A stretch of DNA of 64,000 nt from Lineus longissimus (lineage: Eukaryota > Nemertea > Pilidiophora > Heteronemertea > Lineidae), in contig NC_088326.1 of assembly GCF_910592395.1 (NCBI RefSeq), positions 12,341,001-12,405,000 of the forward strand, written 5' to 3'. How positions within the stretch are numbered: the stretch's first letter is position 1; each line of letters begins with the position of its first letter. A program made the position numbers and the translations under genes. Positions 1 to 9,802 of this stretch are shown here, piece after piece. The notes below the pieces were generated by a model. The model was not told where the DNA came from. It was given only the letters and a program-made list of their open reading frames with translations, and ran no database searches.

Positions 1-974
1 TTCAACCCTTTTATATGTCAAACAGAGAAAAGCCAAGGTTTCCTCTGTCAGTTTTTAGTATGCCAATGAAACAGGCCATGAAAAGTCTAAAAAGGTTTTT
101 CTTTTTACCGTCACCTTTTCCCCTGAATGTGAATTCGAAAACAAGCCACAGTTCCTTTTATCCCTTTTTGTCGCAGACAAAACATTGCAACCTTTTTTGT
201 CCGTCAGACAACGTCAATTATGACATGTATGATGGTATGGCCCAGCCTGGGGGTCGACTAAACGGAAGAATACATAAAGACTAGTCCTTTCCTTGCTTAA
301 AGATATACATCATTACATCAATGCCCCTGAATATCATATCCATGCCCTTTTTGCCTTTTTTTGTCCCTTTTAACAAAATGGTCGATATGACCTTCTGAGA
401 GGTGTTTTCTTCATTGTGTTTTTGCAAATTTTGTTCAAAAGGAAATGTCGGCTTTTCTCATAAAAATTAGAAAGCGTTGCGTGTTATACGGTCTTCTTGT
501 GTCAGCCCTTAATGGATTAATTGTTACATCTAAAATGTATTGCTCTTTGTCATTTGTGAGGTCATGTTTTTTGCCACTACAGTTAGGCCCCAATTGACAA
601 GATGTTCATGTTCAGATCAGAAGTCGGGGGGGGGGGAGTGTTACCTATCTGTGTTTAGGTGGTCTAATCACTTCTGTCCATAAATATTTCAAAATGGAGC
701 GTATTGTAATTTGATGTGAGAGAAATCGACATAACGCTGAGAGAAAGTTTGGTGGATTAATTAGCTGCTTAATGATAATTATCTGGTTAATACTGCACTC
801 AGACAATCTGGATGAAATTCCAGCCTGTCATCAGACAGTGGAAGGGGTGGGGCGCAGCTGGTCAAAAACTTTCAGTCTGGCAAAACAAGATGGTGGATAC
901 ACCAAGTAGAGGGACTAGTTTGAGTTACCAAACCCCCTGTAGTCAGAACGAGGCTGGGAGAGTTTCCCTTCGAG
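1..974. other. Non-coding flank, no gene seen
   Basis: AT-rich sequence with stops in all frames over most of its length and no protein-like reading frame that I trust. It holds an 11-base G run at 626-636. There is no promoter, RNA gene or repeat that I can define here. Confidence 0.5.
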
Positions 975-979
975 TTATA

Positions 980-1416
980 GTCGTACTTCCACCTATCAAA
1001 TCCCCGTGTCTTTTGCGCTTACACCTATGAATTGCCGTGTCTAAATAGACCCGTGTGTCAAATCCCCGTGTCTATTAGCCCCATCGAGCTCGATGGGGCT
1101 AATCGGGGGCTAATTTAGACCCGTGTTCAACACGGGTTTTTTGATAGGTGGAATCTGAATAGACACAGCAATTGCTAGTTCTAAGATCCGGCGACAGATG
1201 GCGCGGTGTAGTTGCCTCGGTATTGCGCGTGCGAAATTCTCCTCCAACGGGAAAGAAACACAGGAGAGCTCCCTCCCTACAGCGCACCTGTCGCCGGGGC
1301 TATTAACCATTATCTAACACCACTGATAGGTGTCAGTGCGCCCCGGGTTTTTTGACACACGGCGAAGACACGGGTCTTGAAAAAACACGGGGTTTTATGA
1401 TAGGTGGAAGTACGAC
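980..1416. mobile_element. 437-bp MITE with TTATA target duplication
   Basis: The element starts GTCGTACTTCCACCTATCA and ends with its inverted complement TAGGTGGAAGTACGAC, so the terminal inverted repeats are at least 18 bp and continue imperfectly through CCCCGTGT. A perfect 5-bp direct repeat, TTATA, flanks it at 975-979 and 1417-1421, which fits a target-site duplication. The interior has no transposase. It carries a perfect 30-bp palindrome at 1074-1103 centred on GAGCTC and several copies of CCCCGTGTC or its complement. It is non-autonomous. The superfamily is not assigned. Confidence 0.8.
1074..1103. repeat. Perfect 30-bp palindrome inside the MITE
   Basis: The sequence ATTAGCCCCATCGAG is followed directly by its exact reverse complement with no loop. 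It lies in the left third of the 980-1416 element and may mark a nested foldback or a transposase-binding structure. Confidence 0.85.
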
Positions 1417-1421
1417 TTATA

Positions 1422-2016
1422 TTTGTGATTCCACAGAATTTTAGAATTGCTACCTGAAATGGAAATCTTGGAAGAAAAGCACTTTTAGAAAGAAGAGTGT
1501 CACCCAGGTCACTTGTACCTTAATGACCGTTGTCCTAATCAAATGTGATATTTAGATATCGAACCAAAATTTCAGGCAAAATATTTGATTAGTTAGTAAT
1601 TATCTGCTTATTCGGATTAAGAGTGAAAACCTGACACTGACGATATTGTTAATTTTCGTTAATTACCATCTTGGGAAAGTGACAACAGTTGTGAGATATC
1701 GTGGATGAACTTGACACGATTGTCGAAGAAAATTATTAGGATTAAGTGGAAAATCAATGGTATAATCCTAACCATATTGAGATTAATGGGGTGGAATTAC
1801 ATATCTAAAATCTTTTAGGCACATGTACAAAATGTAGGATTTAGACCTGTCAGATTTTAGTTCGCATTATTATCATTATCATAACCTTTGTAACTTCTGA
1901 GAAAATTGTGGAGATCTTGATTCAAAATAAGTGTACAATAGAATTTTTAGCTACGATAGTTAAAACAAAAAGATCCTAATTTTAGCAATGCTGTTGTGTA
2001 CACTGATATACAAACG
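1422..2016. other. AT-rich non-coding stretch
   Basis: No coding signal. The last 30 bases before 2016 resemble an internal piece of the TTAA-flanked MITE family described at 33892-34130 (GCTGTTGTGTACACTGATAT), so a decayed copy probably abuts the next element. Confidence 0.4.
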
Positions 2017-2020
2017 AATA

Positions 2021-2194
2021 GAATCTCTCTATCAAGGACACCCTCGGGACTGACAAGTGCTGTCCTTATAGAGAGGTGTCCTGATTAGAGAGGTCAAATG
2101 GAATGGACACAAGCAATTTGGACCAAAACTAATGTCCTCAATAGAGAGGTGGTCCTTGATACAGAGGTGTCTGCTTAGAGAGGTTCCACTTTAC
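2021..2194 (+). mobile_element. pogo/Tigger-like MITE, copy A
   Basis: A roughly 175-bp element whose interior is built of repeated phrases such as ATAGAGAGGTGTCC and GATTAGAGAGGTCAAAT. It ends in GAGGTTCCACT, the complement of the CAGTGGAACCTC left end seen in better copies. The terminal pattern and TA flanks of intact copies fit the Tc1/mariner pogo group. It has no coding capacity. Confidence 0.7.
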
Positions 2195-4500
2195 TCTAGT
2201 CTAAATGCCAAATTTCATCCAATTTACATGTATGATGACTGCACTGTGGCAATTTTACCTGAGCCACGAGAAAATACAATATTCATGAATGGCATAGGCC
2301 TTTAAAGAGATGATTCAGGACCAATGCCCATTAGGTTGCAGATTGAGATGGCGCTAAGTTACTGATGATAATTAGATGCTATCAACTCGTCTTCTTCCTG
2401 TGGTGACCAGTAATCCCTTCAGAAACCTTAGAAATGATTGTGGAAACACATCGACCGCGACACCTGTCCAGAACATCGTGACCTGCCGACGCAACGGTGT
2501 CCGCTCGCAACAAAATGTATCTGATTAGCATAAATGAGAAACAGACGTAATGACTGTGGTCATTTGCCGAGCGACATTCTATATATCTCACCAGATGCAA
2601 CCTCGCATCGCTCCAAATGGGATTACAAAAACGTTACTCGTCAAATGATGGCAGGGATTCTTCTCCCCTCTTAAACGGAGAGTTCCAAAGTTGGAGGACG
2701 AAATTTAAAAAGTTTATCTTTGCGTGGAGTTTTGAAGTTATGGCTGGTTGTTCGTTTGAGACTTTCTGCCATCCAGCGCAGTTTCCACGGTAACGTAAAC
2801 AATATGTTCTCTTGTTGTTGTCGAAGTTGGCGTGATTGTGCTGCCATAAGTTTGTTCTGCGCTTGAAAAGTTTTGGTGTGTTGGAATTCAGTTACAAATT
2901 TCAAATTTTTACGTAACGGCATAGGCCTTTTAATGTCTGCAAGTGTTTTGATTTGATAGTGATGACTACTGTTGATGACATAATCATTTGGTGAATCTGA
3001 CCCAGATATGACATAAATAAATATATACTATTTTACTGCAACAATTAGGGTTCGAAATAACAATGTTAATTGGCAGATAAGGGTGAGACTCACTTGCGGT
3101 TATATAACAATCCTCAAAGCACTTCCTATTTTGAGTTGACTAAAGTACATGTGCATTTTGCATCAACTAACATTGATATTTTTGTCAGCTTAGGTTGAAA
3201 CATGAATGAGTTTTCTGATTTTGATTTGGATGACTAGTGTAATTAGTTGTTGAGTTTGTTGAGTAATTATCATTTCCTGTAAAAATAGATATGGTTTTAG
3301 TCGTGGCGATATTTTTGGTCATTTGTGAATTAGCTCTGTGGTCAGTTGATAGAGTTCTTGCTTGTTCATGACTTGGAAGGTCTGGTATTTGTGACACAAA
3401 AGGTTGCATTATAATCATCAATTTCCTTACTTCGGAATATGGATAAAAAAAGGTGGGTCCGATTTATGAATGAAATAATTTATCTTAGCTGGTATTTTTT
3501 CAGGGACGCCACAGTTTTTGTCTGCTTCTTGATTCTCTCTTACCACGCGAAAGTAATATGGGGTTGTAGTCAAAAGTACTTTTGTGGAAGGGGGAAGGAA
3601 AATGCACTTTTGGACAAGACTACAATTAGCACCTAGACATTCCTGGGGAGTGATGCTTTAAGAAATGTCACTTCCAAAATGTAGGCCCCTTAAAAATCCA
3701 CATTTCAAAGACATTTCTTAAACATTTGTTTAAAGACCAATGCCATTCGCTAACAAATTCTTCCAAGGGTTGTTCGTCGGTTCTGTTTCATACCTGCTCA
3801 AATGCGTTTTCCCCAGATTCAAAGCCACGAATTTGAAACAGGTTTTCATCAAATGGAACTTTTAATGCCATTGGCATGTCTGAAAGTCAAACCAATTGCC
3901 TACACACCCTCGAGCAAAATGGTAATTTTTTATCGAATGTTCCACGAGGCAATACTGTGCCATTCAGAAAAGACAAAGGCTGGTTGCAACTTTTCGGAAT
4001 TCCGTTAGCAGGGCCCTCGGGGTTTGTTGACATTGAAAAGGATATGGTTATACTTAAGGGATGTTTAGGCTGCAGTTGGTAAAAATCATTCCGACCAAAA
4101 ACCGGATTTGAGAGGCAACGCTGTGATATTGCGATGAAATTGCTTAGGGCATCTTTGTTTTTGATTAATTATTCAGTTATTTGAATCGTATCTATGTCAG
4201 TCGGAAAAAGCCGAAGGGTTTGTAAAAATGTACCGTTTGTTTGAAAAAGTGTATAAACATGATTAAATGTCCTAAGGTTGGGTGTCTGGTTGAAATATTA
4301 AGGTCTCTTGTAACGCGAGACCTTAATTTGTATCTTTCGGTCGGAAATAGCAGAAACTGTTTTTAAGTGTACAGTTTTTTGTGTTCTTTGATCATTTTGA
4401 CATGCTTGATCCACAAAGGATGTCCGAGTCTGGCCAACAGGATGCTCGCAATCTGCGCTCATGACTTTTTAACCCGCTGGGAAATTACCCAATACTCGTA
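2195..4500. other. Non-coding block with MITE end fragments
   Basis: No convincing exon. Two short pieces reading GGCATAGGCCTTTTAA or close to it, near 2293 and 2917, match the end of the TTAA-flanked MITE family, so old insertions bracket 2300-2915. The sequence between them is non-repetitive and slightly GC-richer. Small minus-strand open frames there (2382-2600, 2671-2922) lack splice or promoter support. Confidence 0.4.
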
Positions 4501-4512
4501 CCAGGAATTTAG

Positions 4513-4795
4513 GTCGAGTAATATCTTTGGAAATGAAAATTGTGGGAAATCTTCGCACAGGAAAAGGCTAATTGTTTCTCGGGAAGTGATCAGTGTGGGA
4601 TTTTTTTCATTAGGGAGTTTTTACATTTGTTGTGATTCAGTGTCCTCGTGTAGAGAATCGGAAAGTTAAAGTAGGCTATTTATGAAAATTCCTCAGCAAG
4701 TTTTGGTTAGACAGTTTGGGTCGAGTAATATTTCTGGTCATGTGCATGTTGGGTAATCTTTGAGCAGGAAAAGGCTGATTTATCTGTCTGGCAAT
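4513..4795. repeat. Diverged direct duplication, offset about 207 bp
   Basis: The blocks at 4513-4588 and 4719-4795 both begin GTCGAGTAATAT, then share GTTGGGTAATCTT-like sequence, then AGGAAAAGGCT. They are old copies of one about 75-bp sequence separated by unrelated DNA. No function is evident. Confidence 0.6.
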
Positions 4796-5649
4796 TTTAT
4801 TATAATTGGGGGGTTCACTTCATTTCGTTGAAAGTGCTGTGGTGGATGGTGATAGATGATTTAGTCTGTGAATCTGAGGTTAAAATTGGTTTGTACAATT
4901 CAGGGATGTGAAATTTCAGATTTTAGGATGATTTTTGAGACTTTTTGCTCTTACATATCTTCTGGCTGGAATGAAAAGAGCTCTGTCTCCTCTCTATGTG
5001 GATCTTTGAATTTTCAAAATTGGACCAAAAATAAGCATTTGAGGCATTTTATGTAATCAAGTTAGTGCTGGTCAAAGACAAGATTTTCACTGTGATCTTG
5101 AATTGGTTTGTGAAATGTCTTTAGTTCCATTGCTAATCTTCAGATGGCAGTGCTGCAGTCTGGAAATGACATTGGCTTGACTGGCTGACTCTGGGGCAAT
5201 TTAACTATCTTGGACAGACATCTTGCGGCACCTTTTAAATAATAGTTCCTCCCTTTGCTCCAAGACGACAGCACTGATGTTTTCTCTGTTTTAAATCATC
5301 GATTATTGACCGAGTGTCTTGTTGGACACCTAAGATTGGTTGACACCATTAGATTATTCAAGGAAAATCCCAATACGCGTTTGTCATATTTATCAAAAAG
5401 ATAAATATGGCCCATAACTTAATGTTTTGAAAGCCACTACATTTTGAAAAATGGACGCTCCAGAATAGTTTAAAGTAAAATTTTAGGGTTAATAGTCTGA
5501 TATCAGCTACAGCAGAGGTTATCATCCAACTTCTCACTTTAACCCCTGTCTGTCCTGAAACCTTCCAGTACTCAGTTGAGCTACTCAGCTATCCTGACAA
5601 TCTGAGCACTTCTGACTGGTACCAATTCTTACCAAGTGACACTGCCTAG
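4796..5649. other. Non-coding, nothing recognised
   Basis: AT-rich sequence without coding signal, clear repeat or promoter. Confidence 0.4.
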
Positions 5650-5734
5650 AGTCTCGCGCTGACCGTGGGTTCAAACCGAGGACCTCTTTACTGCTAGTCT
5701 AGAGTCAAAGCCACTCGTCCACAGCGGCTGCTAA
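5650..5734 (-). mobile_element. tRNA-derived SINE head
   Basis: Read on the minus strand, this has an A-box-like TGGACGAGTGG and, about 45 bases later, a B-box-like GGTTTGAACCC, the internal RNA polymerase III promoter layout of tRNAs. The cloverleaf is not complete, so it is better read as a tRNA-derived SINE or tRNA pseudogene than as a functional tRNA. Confidence 0.55.
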
Positions 5735-6420
5735 TATCAGGAGTGCTGTTTTGTGCATTGTGCAATAGCATGCCGCGAAGTTACTATTTATAGCTCACAA
5801 GATCATTTGCATAAGATATTGATGACGTTTTAGTCACGTGACAGGCGGACATCGACACTTATTTCTACGCATTTGAGCTTATTCCAAAGTAAATTATCTT
5901 TGACCCTGCATTGTTTTTAGCATGAATGATACCATAGAGTCAGAGAGAGAAATATTCAGAACAATTATGTAGTATTTCCAACACTCGGACATGTGCCAGA
6001 TTGAATGTAACTGCCCAAGTCAGAAAGCCTGAATCCATTACGAAACCGCATTTTGTCCGACACTGCCTGTAATTCAGCGATGGGGAAATAGAGGGCAGCA
6101 GCTGCAGTGACGTCATCTTCGCGGAATGCTATTAGCAGCCCACCCACTCCAATTAACCTGTTTTCAACATAATGTCAAAAGTTGGGTCTTTTAACACTTC
6201 TTTATACAAATAACTGCCACAAGATGATTCTAGAGTTTCTGAGTAGGGCGCACAGGGGATGGGAGTAAGCTAGCAGCGTTGCTAGGCAGCTGTGTTTATG
6301 ACGTGGTAGCAACAATCTTTGCTTAAACTATCATGTCTGGGGCTGGCAAAATAACCAGCTGTGAACCTCCTACATAAGCTTCATTTCTCGTCTTACAAAT
6401 GTTCCACAAAAGTAACTTTT
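5735..6420. other. Non-coding upstream block
   Basis: Non-repetitive sequence with somewhat higher GC than its surroundings, including TGACGTCATC near 6110. No exon is supported. It could be regulatory DNA upstream of the large exon at 7149, but this is inference from position only. Confidence 0.3.
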
Positions 6421-6423
6421 TGT

Positions 6424-6800
6424 GGGATTTGAAAAATGAACTGAAAAGATGAATGTTGCCATGATTTCTGTTAAGAAATTGATTGCGGCAAATTTGTCAT
6501 GCTACAGATGAAACATTTTTTCAAGTTCAAATATTATTTTCACTTGTTTTTTTTCTGCTCAAAATGAAGAAACATCATCAGTCCCAAAAAATGTTGACTT
6601 TGAAAATTTGTCAGAATTTTGAACTTATGAAAAAAATCAACTCTGAAGGATGAAAAAATTTCTAAGTCCGAATATTTTTTTCACATGTTTTTTTTTTCTG
6701 CTCAAAATGAAGAAACATCATAACCCCCCCCAAATTTTTTGGCTTTAAAATTCTTTCAAAATTTTGAACTTATGAATAAGTTCAACAATTTAGGCGAGAA
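6424..6800 (+). repeat. A/T-rich tandem repeat family, + orientation
   Basis: At least two tandem units of about 120 bp, each carrying a T-rich run, then TCTGCTCAAAATGAAGAAAC, ATCATCAGTCCC-like sequence, then a GAAAATTTGTCAGAATTTTG-like phrase and CAACTCTGAAGGATGAAAAA. The same family recurs at 22340-22580 (inverted), 24060-24290 and 35490-35815. No protein is encoded. It may be a satellite-like tail of an unidentified dispersed element. Confidence 0.65.
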
Positions 6801-7148
6801 AACCTAATCCTGCATTTTGTCCCCAGATTTTCAACTTATCTAAATTAGGTGATTCTTCAGTCTCTGTCTCTATTACTATCACTTTTTGAGGGAGGTTCCT
6901 TTCAATGTTCAGTTGAGCGTCTGATCCAGATTTCAAGATGGTGGCAGTGGTGGCCATTTTGAAAATGCTTGATGTCGAATAACTTGACAACGCCTTCAGT
7001 ACTAGTAACGGTCCATTAACTCGTTATTTTAGGGTACTACGTCATAATGTGGAGGTCAGTTCGGCATGGTGTTTGCCAAACAGGAACTCAAAATCAAAGA
7101 GATTTTAAACAAAATCGTAAAGAAGAATTTGACATTTTATCATTTCAG

Positions 7149-9280
7149 GAGTAATGCCGTATCTGTTTCACCGCTGATGCCCACAGTGAGGTCCGTAATG
7201 TCTCTAGAGGCGACATCTTCTGGCCATGTTCAACACTACGCCAACGGAGGAACAAACACCCCCGCAGCCAATCAGGCTCATCCTGGCTTCAACCCAGTCG
7301 ATTATCAAGCCGAATTCGCCGCACAGAATGCTTTTGCTTCGCAGGCAAATTACGGACAGTTGATGTTCAACAACCAGGCGAACTATCTTGCTCAATGTGC
7401 AGGATTCTTCGGACCAGAAGGATTCCCGTATGTGCCAAAATCTGTCGGTTTGAACCACCATTCCCAGATCTCCCCGCATTATTCGGAAAGTTTGAGTCAT
7501 GAGAAAGGACATCATGGCATGGATGAGAGGTCGACTCGGCTGCCACCTATTAGCAGGTTAACAAATTCGGATGGTTTAAAGGATCACCCGCTGTTGCCCC
7601 CGAGCATTGGCGGTAGTCACCAGAATGAACAGTTTCCAAACTCTCATCACGGTGCCTACCCCAACAGTGCTGCCATCTATAGTCCACGTGGTAATCATGG
7701 TAACAGCAACATGTCAAGTTCAAGCAGTAGCCAATCACAGAGTAGCCCGTTCCGAGGGGGACGTCCGCCGCACATGAATTACAGCCCGATACACCAGGGG
7801 GCACAATCCGGTAGCAACTCTCGGTCCAATTCATTTACCTCTAGCCCCGCGAACAGTTCGTTCGGATCTGGACAGCGGCCTAGTTTTAGTCCCGGACAAG
7901 AGAGGGCAGCACAGGACAAATCTATGAAGCGACAACAATCAGAATTCCCCGACGATCTTACTCGGGAGAGCGGTTCGCCGAAACGAGATCTCAGTTCAGA
8001 ACAAGAATTCCAGCGCAACTTCGTCGAGGCTTTACGACGCTCGGGTCGCCTGGATGACCGCAATAACCCACTACCTACCTCAATGTCACATGACCCTTAT
8101 AGTACGCTAACGCCATCTAGTCTGACCGCCGCTCAACTACAAGGCAGCCATACATTGACGGGGCCTCAACCTGGTCCCCAGAATCTACCTCCCCACACCA
8201 GCTCATCAGCATCTGGCACCGGTTTTTCTGCCGGTGCAGATGTCAATCCGTCTATGATTGCCATTCCTAACCAGTCTACCTCAGTGCCACCTATTGGCCA
8301 CAAGATCTCTGACATCCCGCTCGGAACGGCGGTTGAATTTACATGTTCAAATAACGAAGACTTTAAGCATGGCTTTGATAAAATTGCATTGGATTCGAAG
8401 TTGAGTTCTGACTTTAAATCTGATTTTCATAAGAAACAGGGTTCGGAAAGATTGGGCTTAGACTCACAGCCAGAGAAGGAAAGACCTGGGGAAGTAGGAA
8501 GTCCGACAGGTCAGGATGGTCGGCCTAAATTTGACACTCATGTACGCCCTGAATTCGACTCCGATTTTGAAAAACCCAAATTTGACTCAGAGTTTCAAAA
8601 ACCAAAATTTGACAAAGAAAGTCACGATTTCGAAAGATCTAACACAACTGATAAACCGGTTTCAGAAAGACCAGTGTTTCCCCCACGATCAGATTTCCAC
8701 GCTCAATCTACCCAAGATGCGGATGATGCCGGCGACGATGTGAAACCAGATTTGAAATCTGGATCAGATGCTCAACCAGACATGGATTCCCAACCGGAAA
8801 TGGACTCGTCACCGATAAACGCCACCTGTAATCTGGTACCAAAAATAGAACCGGGGACAGAGGAGGAGGAGAAGGATTCGAACGAAAAACATGAAACGAA
8901 ATCGGACGAAAGTCCGGACAAGTCGTCCGGATTTGACACCTCGATGGAAAAATACGGTCCGGATACTTCTATGGAGAAGTTATCCGGTTCCTGTGATTCC
9001 GGTGCGGACCGCTTTGACCGGCATTCTGACTCTGATCACATGGATTTTGCTCATTACCGTCGCGATAGCTCACCGGACATGATAGGCGGCCACTCTGATG
9101 TCAACTCGGTGACGTCATCAAGTATGTGCCGGTCGCCAAAGATGGGCGATGTGGCGTACCCACATTGGAGTCCTGATGGCATCCCGCCTGGTCGTCTTGA
9201 ACAGCAGGCGGCGCTACTGGCACTGGAACAAACCGGAAGCGGAAAGGAGATCTTTTTCTGCCATCTTTGCAGTTATTCAG
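7149..9280 (+). CDS. N-terminal exon of a C2H2 zinc-finger transcription factor
   Basis: An open frame runs 7066-9297; the exon proper probably starts after the acceptor TTATCATTTCAG (AG at 7147-7148) and ends before GT at 9281 (TTCAG/GTAGGG, phase 1). Upstream residues in frame are Lys-rich and look intronic, so translation likely starts at ATG 7177 or 7198 unless a further upstream exon contributes. Numbered from ATG 7066: residues 45-150 are Ala/Asn/Tyr/Phe-rich; about 215-285 are Ser/Gly/Arg-rich; 304-332 hold a charged segment with EFQRNFVEALRRSGRL, a plausible amphipathic helix; 488-525 repeat KFD/EFD-type units; 585-690 are acidic and include VPKIEPGTEEEE, a SUMO consensus with an acidic tail (Lys593). 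It ends FFCHLCSYSG with Cys732 and Cys735, the first half of a C2H2 finger, so the ligand His residues lie in the next exon. A nuclear DNA-binding regulator is the natural reading. A hunchback- or Ikaros-like factor is possible but not established. Confidence 0.85.
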
Positions 9281-9756
9281 GTAGGGATAATTTTTGAGAA
9301 AAAGATTCATTCAGTGTTCTCTGATTTTAGCAGGAAGGTGCTTGGGTGATTGAAAATGATGAATCTGCTACCCCTAGAATTCCAGTGAAGAACTACATGT
9401 AAGCTCAGTTTCTCTGCTGGAATTCTAAAAAAGTTAGAAAAATTGTTGGCCTAAGATTCTGTTAGTCGTCTGTCACTTACTTACTTGACTGACCCTGTTT
9501 CTCCAAGTGAATCTTAGGTGGCCAACAAGAAAGTTGAGTTTCGCCAAAAATGCCGTAAAAAATATTCTCAAAATGGTTGGCCTCGGGGTTCATTCAGGAC
9601 TCTGTCTGTCAATGACGTACATATTCTCCTTGAAGAGAGTCTTATTTTATTCTCCTCGAAGAGAGGCTGAGTCTTATTTTAATCAGGAAATTTCAAAGGC
9701 TGTCGCTCTCAAAGTCGATTTCTTCTCGGGAATCGAGAAGGGCCACACTTATTCAG

Positions 9757-9802
9757 GACCTCCAGACATAGCCCAGCATTCACTTACATATCCACCAGCC
9801 AT
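9757..9802 (+). other. Candidate 46-nt microexon
   Basis: The stretch is bounded by an acceptor-like CACACTTATTCAG and a perfect donor GTAAGT at 9803. In the phase set by the large exon it reads PPDIAQHSLTYPPA without a stop. It does not continue a C2H2 finger and would leave phase 2. It is weak and could be chance. Confidence 0.2.

Noticed and set aside
7066-7148. First 27 codons of the large open frame as coding
   Set aside because: Lys/Ile/Asn-rich residues and a good splice acceptor at 7148 indicate intron read-through. ATG at 7177 or 7198 or an upstream exon is more likely.
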